The notes below the pieces were generated by a model. That model saw only the letters and a list, made by a program, of their open reading frames with translations. It did no database searches and had not been told where the DNA came from. From Corallococcus sp. EGB (lineage in GTDB: Bacteria > Myxococcota > Myxococcia > Myxococcales > Myxococcaceae): a DNA stretch of 64,000 nucleotides. Of the stretch, positions 61,506 through 64,000 are shown piece after piece (within the stretch, counting starts at the first letter, position 1; every line of letters begins with the position of its first letter). A program made the position numbers and the translations under genes. The stretch covers positions 8,901,356 through 8,965,355 of the forward strand of contig NZ_CP079946.1 of the NCBI RefSeq assembly GCF_019968905.1. Direction: 5' to 3'.

Positions 61506-62312
61506 TCACCGGGGGCAGTTCATGCTCGCGAAGTACTTCGCCTTCACGGGCGTCATCATTCGCATGGTGAACGTGGTGATGATGGGGAAGACGTACTGCC
61601 GGGCGTTCACGCGGTCCGCCAGCTCCGCCGCCAGCTCGCCGTCCAGCACGTGCGAAGGCGTCACGTCCGTGCCGTTCCAGTTGGCGTTGCGCTCGGCGAC
61701 GAGCAGCGGGTTCGCGTCCGTGTAGGGCCGCAGGCCGAAGTGCGCCAGGAACATGCGCGACATCACCCAGTTGGCGAACGGGATGCGCAGCGGGTACCAG
61801 AACACCAGCTGCACCTCCAGCCGCCGCAGGTGCCCCGGCCGGTCGAAGTCGCTGTCCTCCGGGCTGTCCACGCCGCCGCCCGCCAGGTCGCGCAAAATCC
61901 ACACGATGCTGCGGTTGTGCACGCCGTCCAGGCCCGGGCCCGGGCCGCCGGTGCCCGCGTAGCGGTTGTTCATCCGCGCCGCGAACGCGTCCGCCAACAA
62001 CCGGGGCGCGTCCGAACCCGTGCCGCGCCCCAGGGGTCCGTTGAGCGAGCCCGTCCCCTGCCCCATGAACGAGTGGAAGGTCGGAATCAGCGCCAGGATG
62101 GCCGCGTGGGTCATCCGCTCGCAGTCCCCGTGCGCCACGCTGCCCGCGCGCGTCGCCCGGAAGGCCGCGTAGTGCGTCATCACCCGCGCCTGCATCATCA
62201 GGAAGAGCTGCAGCGCCCCCAGAATCAGGAACGTCACCAGGGGCAGCGACAACGCCGCCTCCACCAGCGCCTGGCCGGATTCGCCTGATTCACGGGGGGA
62301 TCGTGGGCTCAT
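61506..62312 (-). CDS. TadE-like pseudopilin, first gene of the operon
   Basis: The ATG at 62312 gives 268 residues. ESGQALVEAALSLPLVTFLI is the TadE signature with the E of the prepilin-like segment, followed by one membrane helix and FRATRAGSVAHGDCERM. The remaining domain is secreted. It starts the run tadE-tadG-tadE-Cys-rich-hypothetical-Cys-rich. The 167-bp gap upstream separates it from the FHA-sigma54 activator on the same strand. Confidence 0.8.
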   Translation of the reverse strand: MSPRSPRESGESGQALVEAALSLPLVTFLILGALQLFLMMQARVMTHYAAFRATRAGSVAHGDCERMTHAAILALIPTFHSFMGQGTGSLNGPLGRGTGSDAPRLLADAFAARMNNRYAGTGGPGPGLDGVHNRSIVWILRDLAGGGVDSPEDSDFDRPGHLRRLEVQLVFWYPLRIPFANWVMSRMFLAHFGLRPYTDANPLLVAERNANWNGTDVTPSHVLDGELAAELADRVNARQYVFPIITTFTMRMMTPVKAKYFASMNCPR

Positions 62313-62479
62313 ACAGGGGGCCATCCTGCGGGACGGGGGAACCTCGCAGTATCCGTCAAGTGACCGCCGACACGCCGCGTCGCGGTCCAAAGGGGACCCG
62401 GAGTGTCTCAGAGGACGGGCCCCGTGGAAACTTCCCGGGGATGTGTCACCCGCAGTAAAAACCATGCAACGGCGATGTT

Positions 62480-63913
62480 TCAGCGCGGTTTCAGGCCCTT
62501 GGCGTCCAGCTGATACTTCTTCACCAGCCGCTCGATGGACTTGCGGTGCAGGCCGCTCTCCCGGGCGGCGCGGGACAGGTTGCCCTCGCAGCGGGTGAGG
62601 ACGCTGGTGACGTACTCGCGCTCGAAGTTCTCCAGGAGCTGCTCCTTGGCGTCCTTGAAGGCCAGGTGCTCGTTGAAGGGCAGCGGGCCCTCGCGGGCCT
62701 GGCCCCGGATGCGCGGGGGCAGGTGGGCCGGCAATATCTCCTCGCCCTCGGAGAAGGTCAGCACGTGGGAGAGGACGTTCATCAGCTCGCGCACGTTGCC
62801 GGGCCAGGCGTAGGCCATGAGCAGCCCCAGGGCCTCCGCGGAGAAGCGCTTGCGGCCGTGCTTCTCCACCACCTCCGGCTCCGCCAGCGCCTGCTTGAGG
62901 ATGAGCGGGATGTCGTCCCGGCGCTGGCGCAGGGGCGGCAGCTGGATGTGGATGACGGACAGGCGGAAGTAGAGGTCCTCGCGGAAGTTGCCCGCGGCGA
63001 TCTCCTTCACCAGGTCGCGGTGGGTGGCGGCGATGACGCGGCAGTCCACCTCGATGACGTCGTTGCCGCCCACGCGGCGCACCTCGCGGTTCTCCAGCAC
63101 GCGCAGGAGCTTGGGCTGCAGGTCCAGGCGCAATTCGCCCAGCTCGTCCAGGAAGATGGTGCCCCCTTGCGCGCGCTCGAAGGCGCCGGGGCGGCTGGAC
63201 GTGGCGCCGGTGAAGGCGCCCTTCTCGTGGCCAAACAGCTCGCTCTCGATGAGGTTGGGCGGGATGGCGCCGCAGTCCAGCACCACCATGGGGCCCTTCT
63301 TGCGGCCGGACAGCTCATGGATGGCGCTGGAGACCAGCTCCTTCCCCGTGCCCGTCTCCCCCTGGATGATGACGGAGACGTCCATGGGCGCGATGCGTTT
63401 GATCAGCCCGAACACCTGCCGCATCTTCACGCTCTGGCCCACCATGCCGCACAGCTCGCCCTCGCGGTCGGGCTCCACCGCCACCTCTTCGTCCAGGGGC
63501 GCGAAGGTGATGACGGAGGACCCGGCGCGGATCTGCGAGCCCGGGGACAGGTAGGCCCGTTCAATCCGCCGGCCGTCCAGGAAGGTGCCGTTGGTGGAGT
63601 TCAGGTCCACCAGCAGGTGGCCGCGCTCGGTGTACTGGACCTCGAAGTGGTGACGGCTGGCGGTGCGGTCCTCCACCAGCACCAGGTCGTTGCCCGGGTG
63701 GGCCCCGCAGCGCAGCCGCTCCTTGTCGCTGACCATGGAGCGCCCGGTGTCCGGCCCTGACGTCACCACGAGCCGGCACTTGTGCAGCTTCACGGTGGCG
63801 CGCGGATCCACCACCAGTGTCTCCCCCAGGAGGGGGGACTGGGACGACAGTTCAAGGCCGACGTCTCCGGGGTTGGTGTGGATGTCGTCGGGATGCGGGT
63901 TGGGGGCGGTCAT
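62480..63913 (-). CDS. FHA-domain sigma54-dependent transcriptional activator
   Basis: The ATG at 63913 gives 477 residues. Residues about 70-135 are an FHA domain (LRCGAHPGNDLVLVEDRTASRHHFEVQ, DLNSTNGTFLDG), which binds phosphothreonine. The AAA+ sigma54 domain follows: IIQGETGTGKELVSSAIHE (Walker A), GHEKGAFTGAT (GAFTGA loop), GTIFLDELGEL (Walker B), and a C-terminal Fis-type helix-turn-helix (NLSRAARESGLHRKSIERLVK). This architecture couples Ser/Thr kinase signalling to sigma54 promoters and is abundant in myxobacteria. It may control the downstream Tad-like operon. Confidence 0.95.
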   Translation of the reverse strand: MTAPNPHPDDIHTNPGDVGLELSSQSPLLGETLVVDPRATVKLHKCRLVVTSGPDTGRSMVSDKERLRCGAHPGNDLVLVEDRTASRHHFEVQYTERGHLLVDLNSTNGTFLDGRRIERAYLSPGSQIRAGSSVITFAPLDEEVAVEPDREGELCGMVGQSVKMRQVFGLIKRIAPMDVSVIIQGETGTGKELVSSAIHELSGRKKGPMVVLDCGAIPPNLIESELFGHEKGAFTGATSSRPGAFERAQGGTIFLDELGELRLDLQPKLLRVLENREVRRVGGNDVIEVDCRVIAATHRDLVKEIAAGNFREDLYFRLSVIHIQLPPLRQRRDDIPLILKQALAEPEVVEKHGRKRFSAEALGLLMAYAWPGNVRELMNVLSHVLTFSEGEEILPAHLPPRIRGQAREGPLPFNEHLAFKDAKEQLLENFEREYVTSVLTRCEGNLSRAARESGLHRKSIERLVKKYQLDAKGLKPR

Positions 63914-64000
63914 CAGTGAACGCGAGGATAGCAAAGGGTGCCCACGGGCCGTGCCTCCACGCCCGCGCGTGCTAGTGTCGCGCGCCCCGCATGCCCCCCC

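Noticed and set aside
63991-64000. Possible start codon of another plus-strand gene at the window edge
   Set aside because: Only ten bases are visible and no ribosome site supports it.

Overview
The window is high-GC, densely coded chromosomal DNA from a myxobacterium, most likely Myxococcaceae and possibly Corallococcus-like (the genus is a guess). The signs are two proteins ending in MYXO-CTERM-like tails (GCGC motif, hydrophobic helix, Arg cluster), an AgmC-like glycine-rich surface protein, many lipoproteins, large GAF/PAS histidine kinases, a membrane-anchored Ser/Thr kinase next to hemL, an FHA-sigma54 activator, several lspA copies, and GTG/TTG starts. I saw no tRNA, rRNA, CRISPR array, prophage or secondary-metabolite megasynthase.

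Layout. 1-5.4 kb: tail of an ADOP-type ABC permease, a decayed stretch holding a 320-bp IS66-derived remnant with terminal inverted repeats, and a 1252-aa repeat lipoprotein. 5.4-14.2 kb: a lipoprotein with a ChaN/Tiki-like domain, a VOC-ArsR-SRPBCC operon behind a promoter overlapped by a perfect 14-bp inverted repeat, an NGMTL-repeat lipoprotein, a PAS histidine kinase and a TonB-dependent receptor carrying its own TonB-C-like module. 14.5-24.4 kb: an XRE regulator with an operator-like palindrome, a DUF4157-like/pseudo-receiver pair, a membrane metallophosphoesterase, the AgmC-like protein, a cupin and methyltransferase, and a divergent HTH-citrate synthase fusion. 24.4-28.5 kb: ychF and the Fo operon atpZ-atpI-atpB-atpE-atpF. 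28.8-38.5 kb: a PEBP protein, a decayed MNIO (DUF692) locus, a triple-GAF histidine kinase, a Ser/Thr kinase, hemL, and a type IV toxin-antitoxin remnant with an intact AbiEi-like antitoxin and a 5'-truncated toxin. 38.5-51 kb: gloA, mgtE, two SDR enzymes, TPR and Cys-rich lipoproteins, and a probable operon lspA-lspA-lgt-MXAN_5187-like-kdsC, followed by a secreted endonuclease/phosphatase-family protein. 51-64 kb: a ubiquitin-like/Mut7-C protein, a compositionally odd metzincin-like lipoprotein, ileS, a six-gene operon joining Tad pseudopilins to two Cys-rich secreted paralogues, and an FHA-sigma54 activator.

How the genes fit together. Envelope biogenesis dominates: lipoprotein maturation (lgt, two lspA), the Kdo pathway (kdsC), lipoproteins and Tad-type secreted pseudopilins. 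Energy and housekeeping genes (Fo subunits, ychF, hemL, ileS, gloA, mgtE) are interspersed. Accessory or decaying DNA lies at 0.5-1.3, 29.4-30.2, 36.9-38.5 and 52.0-54.5 kb.

Functional calls rest on motifs read from the translations; no database search was possible.
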